Positions 37,417-50,136 of a DNA stretch of 64,000 nt are shown piece after piece. Made by a program: the position numbers and the translations under genes. The notes under the pieces were generated by a model that did not search any database, was not told where the DNA came from, and was given only the letters and a program-made list of their open reading frames with translations. The stretch lies in assembly GCA_033977485.1 (NCBI GenBank), contig CM066983.1, forward strand, positions 110,699,580-110,763,579, written 5' to 3'. The stretch comes from Hydrangea macrophylla (taxonomy: Eukaryota; Streptophyta; Magnoliopsida; Cornales; Hydrangeaceae). How positions within the stretch are numbered: position 1 is the stretch's first letter; each line of letters begins with the position of its first letter.

Positions 37417-39766
37417 CTCTTCTAGAATAGTATGTTTTTGCAATTACTTTTGGGGTTCCATTTTGATTAATTAAAAATCAAAACGATGTAGTTTGATGTT
37501 CACAGATGTTTGAGACCAATGGGAGCACTTTCTAAATCTCAAAACCACCCCAAATTAGCCTATCTAAACCCCCCATTGCTCTTCATTTTGAGGGGGCCAA
37601 GTGAAAAGCTTGATAAAGTTGTAGAGAGAAAGAGAGATAGAGATAGATTTAGAAGTGAGAAAGGAGCTTCCTCCTATTATTTTTCTATAGAAAGTGAGTT
37701 TCAATCTTATTTTCTTCCACCATTCTTCTATATATTTCATCATCAATACACCCAACCACCATTTCTCTAAGCATTTTTGAGTTAGGAAGCTACTTCCATG
37801 TCTAAATGTCAACATCTATGAGTGAAACACCAAGCTACAAGTCCAATATCACATTGATTATCATCTATTGATTGTTACTTACTTGCTTGTTCATATTATG
37901 TTCATCTCTTCCTAACCTCATTTCCTTTTTGACATTTTTATTTACTTACTAGTTCATCATCCTCTAAATGATGACATGAAGTTTGAGGTGAGTGAATCCT
38001 TATGGATAGTAGCTCTTGACCTCAAAAACATGTTTGATAGATGATGATTATAACTTCAATACCTCCAAGGTATCCTTGAAGTTATGTTCAAAATAAAAAT
38101 GAATCTCTCCAATAATATTGGGGGTTCTTGATGATGAGTTTGATGTTGATATTCCAAGAGGTTATAATCTCTATTTGATGTTGAAAATATACTTTCAAAA
38201 CCTCTATTTCAAAACCCCTATCAATCCCTCTCATTTTGACTTCAAGAAAGAAAACTCAAGTTTTTCCCAAAATCTTCAAAACAGTGAGTCAAAACAGTGA
38301 GTGATCTGAGTTCAAAGATTTCTCTAGAACTCAATACTCAATGTATGGATACAAGACCACTTGTAAAGTCTTCCTAACTCATTAGAGAGCACCCATGATT
38401 TTTGGTTTGACTTGAAAATACTTGAAAATGATCCATTTGGACCCAAACATTCTCTCCAGATATTCTGTTTTTGCTGTCACAGCAGCTTGGTCTACTTTCA
38501 ACTTGTTTTACAAAAAACTTTTCCAAAAAGAGTAGTCCTAACTTATTTTTCCCTTGGACTTAAATGTCTTAGGGAACTCTCTGTATAAAAGGGGCCTCTA
38601 GATCATTTGTTTTCATTTTCTAAGATGTTTTGACATTTCAGTCAACAATACAAACTCTGTTTCTGGGTAACCTCCATTGTTCATATGATTTCTCTCAATC
38701 TGTAATAGTTATTAAAGATTGGCTTTTTGGGTTCTGTTCTAGACACAATAAGTAAGATCTCCATAAAAATATATGCATTGAAAACATTCCTAACCCCTCT
38801 TTTCAATTTCCAAAAGATCATGTTACTGTTCTGTCCACTATTCACAGCAAGCACACTTTTACTTCCCCCCTTTGATTTGATGCTTACATGCACTCCAAAT
38901 TAGCTCATGTCTTAGGAAGTAGTTCATACTACATTTGTACATATCCCATGATGATTTCCTTCATTCATTCATACACATTCTAGACTTCTAAGTCATTCTA
39001 GGAATCCATGAACACAAAGCACACTACAACCTTGGCACATTCTAGATACATACATTGCATCCATGCAAAGATTTGGGGCTTTTATGACTCCTAATCTAAG
39101 AAGATTATAAGGAATGAACTTGATCACACGTTCATGCTTCCCCTTGATCTAATCATCATTTCTCATCCGTCCCGGGGATTGAGAGATCTTCTCTTCTCAA
39201 AGATTAACATGCATCATTCTAGCTTGCTAAGCATCCTTGTTTTCTTTGATTTATTTGTTTCAAGAACAATTCATGTCCCCTTAGATTAGGAAAACTTTAT
39301 TACTTGATATGTGATTAGACAATTTTTCCTAGGTTTGTTTTGTGTGATTTTCACTTTGCATTGTGTGATACTTGGCTTAGATCTTATAAATGATATCTTA
39401 TCTTTAGATCTTCCATTTCAAATTTTCTTATGTGATGTAATATACTATCATAGTATTATTTGTCGAACCAAACATAGTATAAGATGATTATTTGGATGCT
39501 AATTGAGGCCCGTCAAAAGACGGGGCGAGTTGAGGGTGTTTTAGTCGCGACAAAGGCTCCTTCCTCTCTCGTACCAAAACCCCGAGCCAAGTTCTTTGGT
39601 TATGAAGGGCCGGTGCCCTTTATCCGTTTGGGTGAGTCAAAATTAGGTTTCTTGGTTCCTTAAAGACCAAGTGGCGACTCTGTATCTGTTTTCAACAGAC
39701 CTTTTCTTTTCCTTTTCAAAATAATTTCAAAACAAACAAGAGGTGGAATCCCGCGTGTCCACATGG

Positions 39767-41706
39767 ACTATGAGTTTTTAACACGTATAGAAACACGGCA
39801 TTGTCCTCGGAGCATCTTAAAATCATTTTGAAAAAGAGATAAATTCAGCATGAACACCCGAAAAAGTCAACAGTTGACCCAGTGAAAATTCAACGGGTCA
39901 AAAGGGGGGTCAATCGTAAATTTTTTTAATTTCAAGATGAAAAGTCCCGGTAATTGTTCATTGGGTCTCCCTTATGCTATAAATGATTTTTAAGAATTTT
40001 TAAATGAAAAGAACATTGATAAATCGAAAGGTCTTCAAGAAGATTTGTGCAGGAAATTGAAAATTTTGCCTTCGGAGGGAGAGTTGACTTTTTTTCCTTG
40101 AGGATTTTGATTTTTTAGATATTTTTATTGAATCCAAATGGGGGGTATTTCCTTAATTACATTTAATGGCTTAAGTAAATACATAACATTTACTTAAATG
40201 ACATGAAATGAAATTAAGGTGCTGAATTATTGTGAATAGTGCTGGACTGCTATGCAGTGGCACTCAGAGTGCCCGAACGGCAGTCAATGAATGCCGCTGC
40301 AGCACTCACTGAGTGCCGTTCCTTTTTCATTGAGTGCCGGCCTGGGCTAATTTGCATTTTTAAGTCAAAATTCTTTTTCAATCTTTGATCAAATGAATGC
40401 ACCAAACGATGCTATTTTTTGTGTACGTGTTTACTACTCCCAAGTCATGCAAACCATGCCCCCACCATCCCTAATTGACCTATCTACCCTTATCTTAGCC
40501 CCTAAGATAATGAAAGTCTATAAAAATCCCATTTTCTCTCATTTTGAGAGGTTGGAGACTTGAATCTAGAGAAAGAGACTTGCATCTAGAGGAATGAGAC
40601 TTAAATCTTAAAGAAAGAGAGGCTGAATTTTGAAGATGAAGTTTGTTCTTAGGGAAATATAGAGAGAGAAACCCAAAACCCTATAGAAATCCTACCCAAT
40701 TCACCCAATTGCTCAAATCTCCATTGAAGAACCTTGAAGATTCAAGGAAGAAGAAGAAGAGTATTGCTTTTAAGACTTGGATCTCTCCAAATCAATCAAA
40801 TCCTGAGAAGATCTAGAGGTTAAATTCTTATTCCATACTTGTTCTACATAATTCAATCACAAATTCATAGATCTAGGATTTTTACACATTTTCAAAACCT
40901 CTCTTCTTACCTCATTTCATCACACATCACATAGAATTTGTGATTGAATGATCATGTGTTATTTTCATTGATTTGGGTCTAAATAGAGCTTTGGATTTAA
41001 GATTAAAAGAGTTTTGACTTGAAATTTTCAAATAACCTTTGATTTCATTTCTTTTGTTTATATTCTTCTCATAGGATTTATGAGATCTTCAATATCTCAT
41101 TAGATCTCTTTGAGTTTGATCCTCTAGTCCCTTATGATCCTATGATTTATATGGGGATTAAGATTGGTCATGGTCATATCTACACATAGTTGATTGGGTT
41201 CAAGTCTTAGCTCATGACTTGGATCTCCCTACTAGGAATCTTATGGAATCCATACTATATTCCATAGAGATTTGAGTAGATTTGGGTCTCATTGAGTCTC
41301 CAAGGACCATTAATTTGAGAGGAGAATAGTATATCATAGTTCTAATTTCCTCAAGGATCATATGTTTGAGAGAGGATTTAGATATAAGTTTTCATAGTTT
41401 GTTTGTTGAAATCTAGGGAACTTGAATATTCAAGAGTTCATAAGATTGAGTAAGACCTTAGGATTCTCTTGCTATGAGATCTATGATGGAAATCCATTAA
41501 GGCTAAATTTATGAATCTCTTTATGTTTCATTATTTACTCCAATGATCATAATCATACTTGATCCTAGTTCTCTCTAGAATCATGGATCAAGTTTGATTC
41601 GAAATATGAACATCAATTTAACAAAGGTGCAGTGAATCCATAAACCAACTGTGATCAAAGATTTTTATAAAATCATGGTTTATTGGAAATTAGATGAGAC
41701 CAAATG
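39767..41706 (+). mobile_element. Tat/Ogre-like 5' LTR B, left part
   Basis: This is the first part of the LTR that resumes at 60151 after the chromovirus insertion. It has W-box cores in both orientations at 39875-39914, a GC-rich dyad cluster at 40240-40350, and a TATA-like CTATAAAAATCCC at about 40520. A purine-rich leader (GAGAAAGAGACTTG) follows. Left and right parts add up to about 3.5 kb, similar to LTR A. The exact left boundary is not resolved. Confidence 0.55.
40240..40350 (+). repeat. GGCACTC/GAGTGCC dyad cluster in Tat-like LTR B
   Basis: GGCACTCAGAGTGCC at 40259-40273, followed by GCCGCTGCAGCACTC, CACTCACTGAGTGCCG and TGAGTGCCGGCC. It is a local GC-rich island about 170 bp upstream of the TATA-like box. 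Confidence 0.6.
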
Positions 41707-43882
41707 TGTCACGACCCATCCCACTACGCGTGGAAATAGGACACGTGGCACGCCACCAAGGCTCATCCAAACAATCATACAAATATACGCAGCGGAAAAA
41801 AAAAACTTTAAAACAACCCTCGGTATTTAAAACTTAGGAAACATTACCCTCTGAGTTTGTGAAATCCATTGAAATCAGAGTTATAAAAAGTTTTGTTTAA
41901 TCAAAAGTGTTCACAAGAATCCATTTCAAAATACAGAGGTTCAGTCGACTGCCCAGTCGACTGTACTAGGGTCCAGTCGACTGTGCCTGGCAGAAACTAA
42001 AACCCTAAATCCTTAACAGAGGTTCAGTCGACTGCCCAGTCGACTGGGTTAAGCAGAACCCAAAATGTAACTTAATCAAAGGGGTCCAGTCGACTGCTCA
42101 GAGAACTCAGTCGACTGCTTTTCTACTACTAGAAGCAGTAGCCAAAATCAACAGTGGTTCAGTCGACTGATGAAGAGGACCAATCGACTGCTTTTCTATC
42201 ATTCACTTACAGTATCCTAACCACACGAGATCCAGTCGACTGACTCTGGGTCCAGTCGACTGCTCCCCTGCTGGCAGCCCAGTGATGAAATATCCTAACA
42301 CATGCTTCCCAATACCAGCAACAATCCCAACCATAACTGATTTCAACATATTAAAACACAATTACAGACGTTCAAATACAGAATTACCATATTACAAAGC
42401 TAATTCAAGGATCTATTACAACGTATTTATAAAATACAAATCCTTACACAAGATTAGGATTTAAAACAAAAAACATATACAAGGTGATTCCCCGACGTTC
42501 ATCGGCCTCACTCCACACACTTCTTCTTGTCTTTCTTTTTACCTGCAATGGAGTACATCTCCACTGCTCAGCTATATGCTGAGCGTACAAGTCTAACATA
42601 TGCAATATATGATGAAACATGCTTTAATCTCATAAATCATACAATAGTCTCTAGGAAGAAAAATACGCATTCATCCGGTAGCGGCAAGTCCAAGCCTTAA
42701 ACCGCGATACCAATGGCAAGTCCAAGTCTATCAACCATTGTATCCACAAGTGCCATGGCAAGTCCAAGTCTATCAACCATGCACAGTAGCCGTCGCTACT
42801 AAATTCTCAAACATCGAGAAGCTTACTCCGGCATGAATTTGTATAAGACTCCCCTTTGACCCACATAGACAACTTAACGTGCTCGCATAAATTTAGACAT
42901 GCTTTTCACAATTTAGCGCGTGCATAATTAACGGGCCTACAATTAACACATGAATTTCGCCCGGATCACAATTTCGTCGTCGAAATATAAAACATGTATT
43001 TCCCTATATTTCACAGGTTAGAACTTCATACCTCGTGCGATTTCCCCCAAACTTTGAAGGATCGACTAGGAGGCTAAATAAACGTCGGATTTCGAATTTG
43101 AGACAATTCCTACAAGTTTATACCTGTTTTTCCCAAAAGTCTAAAATTAAGATCTTACAAAAACTTGGCCAAACACGGCCTAAGTGGTATCAAAACGTAG
43201 ATCTTACCTCCACGAGTTCAAATCTGAAATCTGGAGAAAATCTGACGGACGAACGGTCGTCGATCGGCGTCGCAAAGCCCGTTGGCTCCAAATCTCCCTT
43301 CTCTCTCCTCTCTCTAGATATTTGTGAGTGTTTGGATGAGATTGAAATCTCATCCCAATCTATATATAGGCAAACTTTCGGGAATTTACGTTTTCCTCCC
43401 CGCAAGTTTCTCAAAACTTCTCATTCACCCATGAAACTTCGCACACGTCCATTTTATAACTTTACGAGTGAAAACTATAAATTTCAAAAGTTTCCGACTA
43501 AGTTTCGTTTGGGTCCAAAATAACGTCCGAAAACTATATTCTGTGAAATCTCTACACAACCTACCTTTTTAATTAACGTATCTCTCACGTTCTCACCACA
43601 GTTCTCAAAATGATACTACCAAATCAAAATTTACCAGAATTATACTACACAGGTATAATTACTATTCACAAGAATACCAGATAAAGTCAAATAACATTTA
43701 AATCATATAAATGTCATTTACTCATGATTATGCAATATGAACTTCCATGTTCCCGTGTCCTCACTGACACCTTACCGTTGACTCACAGCCAACCTCATCA
43801 CCATCCAATTATCAAATAACATTGATAACCACAACATTCAATATGCATGATAAAACAATGATTTTATGGAACGGGTGTGACA
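41707..43882 (-). repeat. 3' LTR of Tekay-like element 2
   Basis: 2176 bp. It carries the CAGTCGACTG array (41942-42262) and a minus-strand TATA-like CTATATATAG at 43360-43369. The 162-codon frame at 43035-43523 (plus) is antisense LTR sequence, repeated in the other LTR, and is not a gene. Confidence 0.93.
41942..42262. repeat. Array of the palindrome CAGTCGACTG (3' LTR copy)
   Basis: Ten exact copies and one CAATCGACTG variant lie in 321 bp, often as pairs with 2-15 bp between them. The array lies in the downstream third of the LTR, after the TATA-like box in element orientation. Confidence 0.9.
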
Positions 43883-43900
43883 ACTCTCCCCTCCAAAAAG
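43883..43900 (-). other. Polypurine tract of Tekay-like element 2
   Basis: On the minus strand TTTGGAGGGGAGAGT abuts the 3' LTR. Confidence 0.75.
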
Positions 43901-43923
43901 GAAGTTTGTCCCCAAACTTTACC

Positions 43924-45380
43924 TTATGCATCGAACAAGTATGGATACTCATTCCTCATGTCTTCCTCATTTTCCCACGTAGCCTCTTCCACTGTATGAC
44001 TACGCCATAGCACCTTCACCATTGGAATAGTCTTGGTTCTCAAAACGTGTTCTTTGCGATCTAGAATCTCCACTGGTCGTTCCACATAAGTCAAGTCCCC
44101 CTGAATTTGCAACGGTTCAGGTACAATGATCTTATTCGCATCTGTCATACATCGCCTCAACATTGATACGTGAAACACATTGTGCACATGTTCCAACTCT
44201 GATGATAAAGCCAATCTGTAAGCCACCGGCCCTACTCTTTCTAGGATCTCAAAAGGTCCTATAAATCTGGGATTGAGCTTTCCCCTCTTTCCAAATCGGA
44301 CAATGCCTTTCGAAGGCGATACCCGTAAGTATACGAAATCTCCAACTTCAAAATTCATCGGTCGTCGTTTCAAGTCTGCATAACTCTTATATCGGCTCTG
44401 AGCTACCTTGAGTCGCTCTTGAATCAACTTCACCTTTTCAGTAGTCACCTGTATTAACTCAGGTCCTAACAACTTCCTTTCTCCAACCTCGGTCCAACAA
44501 ACCGGTGATCGACATTTACGTCCATACAAAGCTTCATACGGTGCCATTCCGATACTTGACTAGAATCCATTATTATAAGCAAATTCAATTAACGGCAAGT
44601 GGTTCTCCCAATCGCTCCCAAAATCTAATACACAAAGTCTCAACATATCCTCTAGCGTCTGAATCATGCGCTCTGACTGTCCATCGGTCTGAGGATGAAA
44701 TGCAGTACTGAAACTCAATTTCGTACCCATAGCTTCTTGCAAACTTTCCCAAAATCTTGACGTAAAACTACTATCGCGATCGGATATAATCACAGCTGGG
44801 ACTCCATGTAGCCTTACAATCTCTTTCACATACAATTCCGCTAACTTGGACGGTTTAGTCGTCTTGATTGGTAGAAAATGAGCTGACTTGGTTAATCGGT
44901 CGACTATAACCCAAATCTTGTCATTCTTGTTGGATGATCGGGGAAATCCAGAAACAAAATCCATCGTGATCTCATCCCACTTCCATTCTGACACAGGTAA
45001 AGGTTGTAGCAATTCGGCATGTACTTGTCTCTCTGCTTTCACTTGCTGACATGCCGAACATTCGGATACAAACTTAGCGACTTCACGCTTCATACCCTTC
45101 CACCAGAAGTTTTCTCGCAAGTTCCGGTACATCTTATTACTTCCCGGGTGCACTGAATATTTTGTACTATGAGCTTCTTCTAAAATTCTCTCTTTCAAGT
45201 CTTTCACATTCGGTACACATAATCGATTTCCCAGTTTCAATGTTCCTTGTTCTAATACAAAACCAGGTCGCTTTCCCAAAGATATCTCATCTTTCATTCT
45301 GCACAAATAGACATCGTTAAATTGTTCTTTCTTGATCTCTTCAATAATATCTGGGTGTGCTACAATCGCCATCATCAAGT
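43924..45380 (-). pseudogene. pol of Tekay-like element 2, C-terminal part (integrase and chromodomain)
   Basis: This continues pol beyond the inserted solo LTR. It holds an integrase HHCC finger ([11 protein letters not shown] ... CSACQQ), a DDE core around [16 protein letters not shown] and [14 protein letters not shown], a GPF module ([19 protein letters not shown]), and a chromodomain-like tail (MVKVLWRSHTVEEATWE). A TAG at 44560-44562 interrupts integrase after FAYNNGF. The frame continues with SSIGMAPYEALYGRKC. Ends at a stop at 43924. Confidence 0.92.
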
Positions 45381-45738
45381 TGTAGGAAAAACAGGTTTAA
45401 AATTAAATCTAAACGCGCAGCGGAAAACAAAGTTCAAAACTTTTATTAGTAGCCTTGGATCTACTACTTATTAACTCTATAGATGCGCATAACAAGATGG
45501 AGAAGATTCTATACCTTAGGTCTTGAACCCAATTCTGATTTTTGTCCTTCTCCTTGTGTGTGCAGCAGCAACCTCTAGGAAATCTTCACCCTTATGTCTC
45601 CTCGAATGCTCCCAGAGTGGCTAGGGTTGGTGGGAACCCTAATAGTGAGAATAGGGAAGGTTTGGGAACTCTAAACAGGTTCTGCAGCAACTGGTACGTT
45701 AAAAACGATGAACTTTTTAATTTCTGGACGAAGCTGCC

Positions 45739-45750
45739 CTATTTATAGAT
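45739..45750 (-). promoter_or_regulatory. TATA box of the copia-like solo LTR
   Basis: ATCTATAAATAG on the minus strand. A palindrome cluster begins about 20 bp upstream. Confidence 0.6.
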
Positions 45751-45770
45751 TCCCAGAACCGACCTTACTT

Positions 45771-45875
45771 TCAATCGATCGAAGTGACTTCGATCGATCG
45801 AACTGTCGATCGATCGAACCACGTTAACCTGTCTAGACTTCAATCGATCGAAACAACTTCGATCGATCGAACCAG
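45771..45875 (-). repeat. TCGATCGA palindrome cluster upstream of the solo LTR TATA box
   Basis: TCGATCGA occurs about five times, some within 14-bp palindromes such as TTCGATCGATCGAA. The copies are grouped in facing pairs (CAATCGATCGAAGTGACTTC). Confidence 0.85.
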
Positions 45876-46887
45876 TCTTGACAGCATTCTCATTTGCCTT
45901 TCCAAGCATTCTGGCGGAGCTAAGAGTGGGACCTCCTAGGTTCTTAATTACTGGCTCCGATTAATTATTATTCCATCTAGTCAGTACTCTTGACTAAGGA
46001 ATCAATAATTAATCAATTATCATTAATGCCACTATAAAATGATAATTGCACTCCAGTGCATGAGAACAAAATCACCCATACATAAGTGATTGCTAGACTT
46101 GTATAATATGATACGGATGTCCCTCTACCAGGCAGTATTCGTATCTATCATTAGGATGTATGTCTTAAGATACTGTCGACCCAATAGATAGTACATCTTA
46201 TATTCCTCAAGTATCATTCACTACTCTTGGATTACTAAACATGTCAACAATAACACTTTGTTGACAAGGCTGGCCAGCTCTCAGTAATCACTCCTAGTGA
46301 CATTCTCGAGGGAATACTTACTCTTCGTTTTATTGAAGAGGGTAGAATTCCATCTTGACAATATATGTTCCCAACGTTGCATACTTGATTTACCCAAGAT
46401 ACCCAGGTGTTGATCTTGCAAGACCTCACTGATTGGTAAGTCAAAGCAACCAAGCATACAACTTGCGTCCATAACTGTCTCAGGATTAAGGACATGTATC
46501 CCTATACAAGTTTTGAGTTCCTATTGACGGTGACAGCGTTTGGGTGTCAATAGGTTTAACTCAGGTCCGTCAATGCACCGAGTGCACTAGCATATTAACC
46601 AAGAGTCAAAGACTCTTATGAATGAGATTCATCATTCTACCCCGTAGACGTTAATCATGCTACAGTGTATACCTGATAAGTTATCCAGACTTATCATCCA
46701 CTGTGACTTATTTGAAACAACAAGGATTTGTGATTCATATCTCACATGTGTAATCACATACACAAATGAACCACATACAATGTTGTTTAAGGATTCCAGT
46801 CTAATATTCATCTCATGAACTAACATGCATAAATACATTATGATATTCCATTGTCCAACTAACTGGTTTGAGGGCATATTCCCAACA

Positions 46888-48849
46888 CAAGCCATCGTTG
46901 GTCCCTGGAATTACATCCAATTCTAAGCGTTCCATCTCGTTTATCAACTCTTTTTGTTGCGTTAGCTCGTCGGCTAAATTCCTCGGAGTCTTCCGGCTTA
47001 ATGCATCGGCTACTACATTCGCCTTCCCCGGGTGGTACTCAATCGCAAGGTCGTAATCCTTCATCAACTCCAACCATCTTCGTTGTCTCATGTTCAAGTC
47101 CCGTTGGGTGAAAATATATTTCAAACTCTTGTGGTCTGTGAATATCTCACACTTTTCTCCGTACAAATAATGTCTCCAAATCTTCAAAGCATGAATTACT
47201 GCAGCTAATTCCAGATCATGAGTCGGATAATTAATCTCATGTGTCTTTAACTGTCTCGAAGCGTATGCAATTACTTTACCACCTTGCATCAACACGCATC
47301 CCAACCCTTGATGCGACGCATCACTAAAGATCATAAACTTCTCGGTTCCGGATGGTATTGTCAAAATAGGTGCTCTCGTTAGTCGTGCTTTCAATTCTTG
47401 GAAACTGTCTTCACATTCCTGACTCCATTCAAATGTAACTCCCTTTCTCATTAACTTTGTCATTGGCAACGAGATCTTCGAGAAATGTTCAATAAAACGG
47501 CGGTAGTATCCCGCTAATCCCAAGAAACTTCGAATTTTGGATACGGAAGTCGGCCTTTGCCAATTTGATACCGCTTCTACTTTGTGAGGATCAACTGATA
47601 CTCCATTCTTGTCAATTACGTGACCAAGAAAAGTAATACTAGATAACCAAAATTCACATTTCTTGAATTTTCCAAATAATTGTTTCTCTCGCAATCTCTG
47701 AAGTATCAACCTCAAGTGGTTCTCGTGTTCTATCTCACTAGGTGAATAGATAAGGATATCGTCAATGAATACAATCACAAAGTTGTCCAAATAATCCTTG
47801 AATACTTGATTCATAAGGTCCATGAACGCAGCTGGTGCATTAGTAACCCCAAATGGCATAACTAAGAACTCATAGTGTCCGTAACGCGTTCTGAAAGCTG
47901 TTTTCTCAACATCTTCGGCCTTTACTTTCAACTGATGATAACCCGATCTTAGGTCTATCTTGGAGAATACTTGTACCCCACGAAGTTGATCAAATAAGTC
48001 ATCAATTCTGGGTAACGGGTACTTGTTCTTAATCGTCAACTTGTTCAGTTCCCGGTAATCCACACACATACGCATTGATTCATCTTTCTTCTTCACAAAC
48101 AATACTGGAGCTCCCCACGGCGATACACTTGGTCGAATGAAACCTTTATCAAGTAACTCCTGTAGTTGAACCTTCAGTTCCTTCAATTCTAGTGGTGCCA
48201 TTCTATATGGTGCCTTGGATACCGGTCTTGAGTCTGGCTTTACCTCAATGGTGAATTCAATTTCTCTCTCAATAAGAACATCTGGTAGATCATCAGGAAA
48301 GACATCTGAATATTCTCGCACTATCGGAATGTCTTCTACTTTTAATTCAGTCACCGAGACATCAGTCACTGAACATAGAAATCCATGACATCCCTTTTTC
48401 AATAACTTTCCCGCTCGGATAGCTGAAATCAAATACGGCGGCGATATAACCCCACTCCCTTGGAAACAAAAGCTCCCATGTACTGGTGATCGAAAATTAA
48501 CTTCTTTCCGTTCACAATCTATCGTAGCTTGGTTAAGGGCTAACCAATCCATTCCCAGTATTACATCGAAATGGTTCACCACAATCGGTATAAGGTCTAC
48601 GGTCATCAACTTCTCACCTAATTTAATCTCACAGTTCTTATATATAGTAGACGTCACTATCAATTTACTAAGTGGCACAACAATAGACAATTCATATCCT
48701 AACGGTGCCGATTTAACATTCAAATGTTCAACAAAAGCATGTGATACAAATGAATGCGTAGATCCCGAGTCAACAAGTATGCGTGCTAAGTGCGAACATA
48801 CAAGCACCATACCTGAGACTACTGTCTCGGAAGCAGCCACATCTCCTGG
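46888..48849 (-). pseudogene. pol of Tekay-like element 2, N-terminal part (PR-RT-RNaseH)
   Basis: Protease ([14 protein letters not shown], active-site DSG), linker with [13 protein letters not shown] ([29 protein letters not shown] box in [12 protein letters not shown]), RNase H ([36 protein letters not shown]) and the connection [16 protein letters not shown]. The frame is open through this part. It is cut after GTNDG by the copia-like LTR, whose sequence supplies about 25 unrelated codons before a stop at 46813. Confidence 0.93.
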
Positions 48850-49933
48850 GTTCATCTGATATGCTTTCCCTTGATGTTGTTCCGTCCTTTGTCCTCCGTC
48901 ATTGGACTGTCTAGGCTTCGACCCACTGGAAGCCATAGAACTAGCTCCTTGCTGAAGATACTTCCTCGGGCAATCCCTGGCTTGGTGCCCAAATACTCCA
49001 CAATCATAACACTTGCCTCTCATGTCGGGTGTTGAATTTGTACTACTCCCGCCTTGGTTCCTGTTCTGGGGTTTGGTCATGAAACATCGGCCTGAGTGTG
49101 GTCGGTTGTAAAGTGAACACAACGGCATGTTACTTGGCGTCCTCTTGAATTCACTGAAACTAGAACCAAAGCCTCTTTGAAACGGCCTCTTGAAAGATCC
49201 GCCTTGGTTCCTATCCCCACTCTCATTGCTTCGTTTTCCGTGCTGATTCTACCTCGACCTTTCCATCTCACTCTCGGCCACTAGTGCCGTTTGTTGTACT
49301 GCTGCCACGGTCGAATGCTCGTAAGTCTCTACCCTCAAACGGATATTTTCCCTTAAACCTTCTTCAAATTTCCTTGTCCTATCTTCCTCCTCTGGTACAG
49401 AACCCTTTCCAAATCTCAACAACGCATTATACTTGGAAGTATACTCCGTCACAGTCATGTCCCCTTGCTTCAAGTTATCGAATTCTCTCTTCTTTGCATT
49501 GTACTCGTGGAAAGAACCGGCGATTGAATTCCGCCTTGAACCCTTCCCAAGTAATCGGTGCCCCTTGATCTAGTACATTTACCCACCAGTTCTGGGCTTC
49601 ACCCTTCAGTACATCACTTGCATTTTCCATCTTCTTCCTATCTGTCATCGGGATAGATCGGAAGATTCGTTCCATGTCCATTATCCAATGTTCTGCGAGC
49701 GTTGGATCGGGCGTCCCATGAAATTCCATCGGTTTCTTGCGAGCAAACTGTTCAAATATTGATTTCATACCCCTATTTTCGGGTGCATGCACTACAGTTA
49801 TTGGTTCCACTTCAATGTGAGGCGTGGGAGGCATTCGCTCCGATATATTTCGTATCATTTCTCCCATATTCCCCATCATTTCTGCCATTTCATTCATTCG
49901 TCGGGTATGGGGTGATAACTCTCGGTCATCCAT
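48850..49933 (-). pseudogene. gag of Tekay-like element 2, frameshifted
   Basis: Starts MDDRELSPHTRRMNEMAEMM. The capsid part (AEHWIMDMERIFRSIPM, AQNWWVNVLDQGAPITWEGF) runs to a frameshift near 49500, consistent with loss of two bases. It resumes in another frame (GDMTVTEYTSKYNALLRF). A TAG at 49249-49251 follows. One CCHC knuckle ([14 protein letters not shown]) lies at about 48970-49015. Gag joins pol in the same frame after the second break. Confidence 0.88.
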
Positions 49934-50119
49934 GATTACAATCCTGTAGTTCTCAATGCATAAACACTATGCATGTACAACAATAACAATAGTATGTATG
50001 TAAAACAATATCCATATGCATCAAACATCTCTAAGATGCATGAATGCAATTGAAAACATGTGGCAACTCACTCAACACTCCACTCGTCGTCGAACGTTCC
50101 CAAAGTTTTGTTACCTCTA

Positions 50120-50131
50120 GCTCTGATACCA
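50120..50131 (-). other. Primer-binding site of Tekay-like element 2
   Basis: TGGTATCAGAGC on the minus strand, five bases inside the 5' LTR, matches the complement of the initiator tRNA-Met 3' end. Confidence 0.9.
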
Positions 50132-50136
50132 ATAAA

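Larger units (their letters stand above)
36306..39766 (+). mobile_element. Tat/Ogre-like LTR A (boundaries approximate)
   Basis: It begins TGTAGACACCCCAATTTTGACC, the usual type of start for Tat-lineage LTRs. It ends near GTGTCCACA after a TGGCGACTC-containing tail (about 39675) that is also present before the end of the second Tat LTR at 61648. A second LTR-like start (TGTAGACATCCCATTTTG) lies at 36498, so the left end may be composite. It contains a W-box cluster (36788-36833), a GC-rich dyad cluster (37357-37416) and a TATA-like TGTATAAAAGGGG at about 38582. No TSD was found. Confidence 0.6.
45381..46887 (-). mobile_element. Solo LTR of a copia-like element inside pol
   Basis: 1507 bp with TGTTGGGAATATGCCC at its start and CCTACA at its end on the minus strand. 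The flanking 5-mers CAAGT (45376-45380) and CAAGC (46888-46892) match at 4 of 5 positions. Pol reads across the two sides if the insert and one TSD copy are ignored. A TATA-like ATCTATAAATAG lies at 45739-45750 (minus). Copia is inferred from the TGTTGGGAATATGCCC start, without internal domains. Confidence 0.85.

Noticed and set aside
41942..42262. Regularly repeated palindromes resembling a CRISPR array
   Set aside because: Plant nuclear LTR; repeats are 10 bp with irregular spacers and no associated genes.
42282..42464. 60-codon ORF repeated at 50711-50893
   Set aside because: LTR sequence present in both copies; no coding signal.
43035..43523. 162-codon plus-strand ORF, identical at 59303-59791
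   Set aside because: It lies antisense within both LTRs of Tekay-like element 2; the duplication is explained by the LTRs and no domain is seen.
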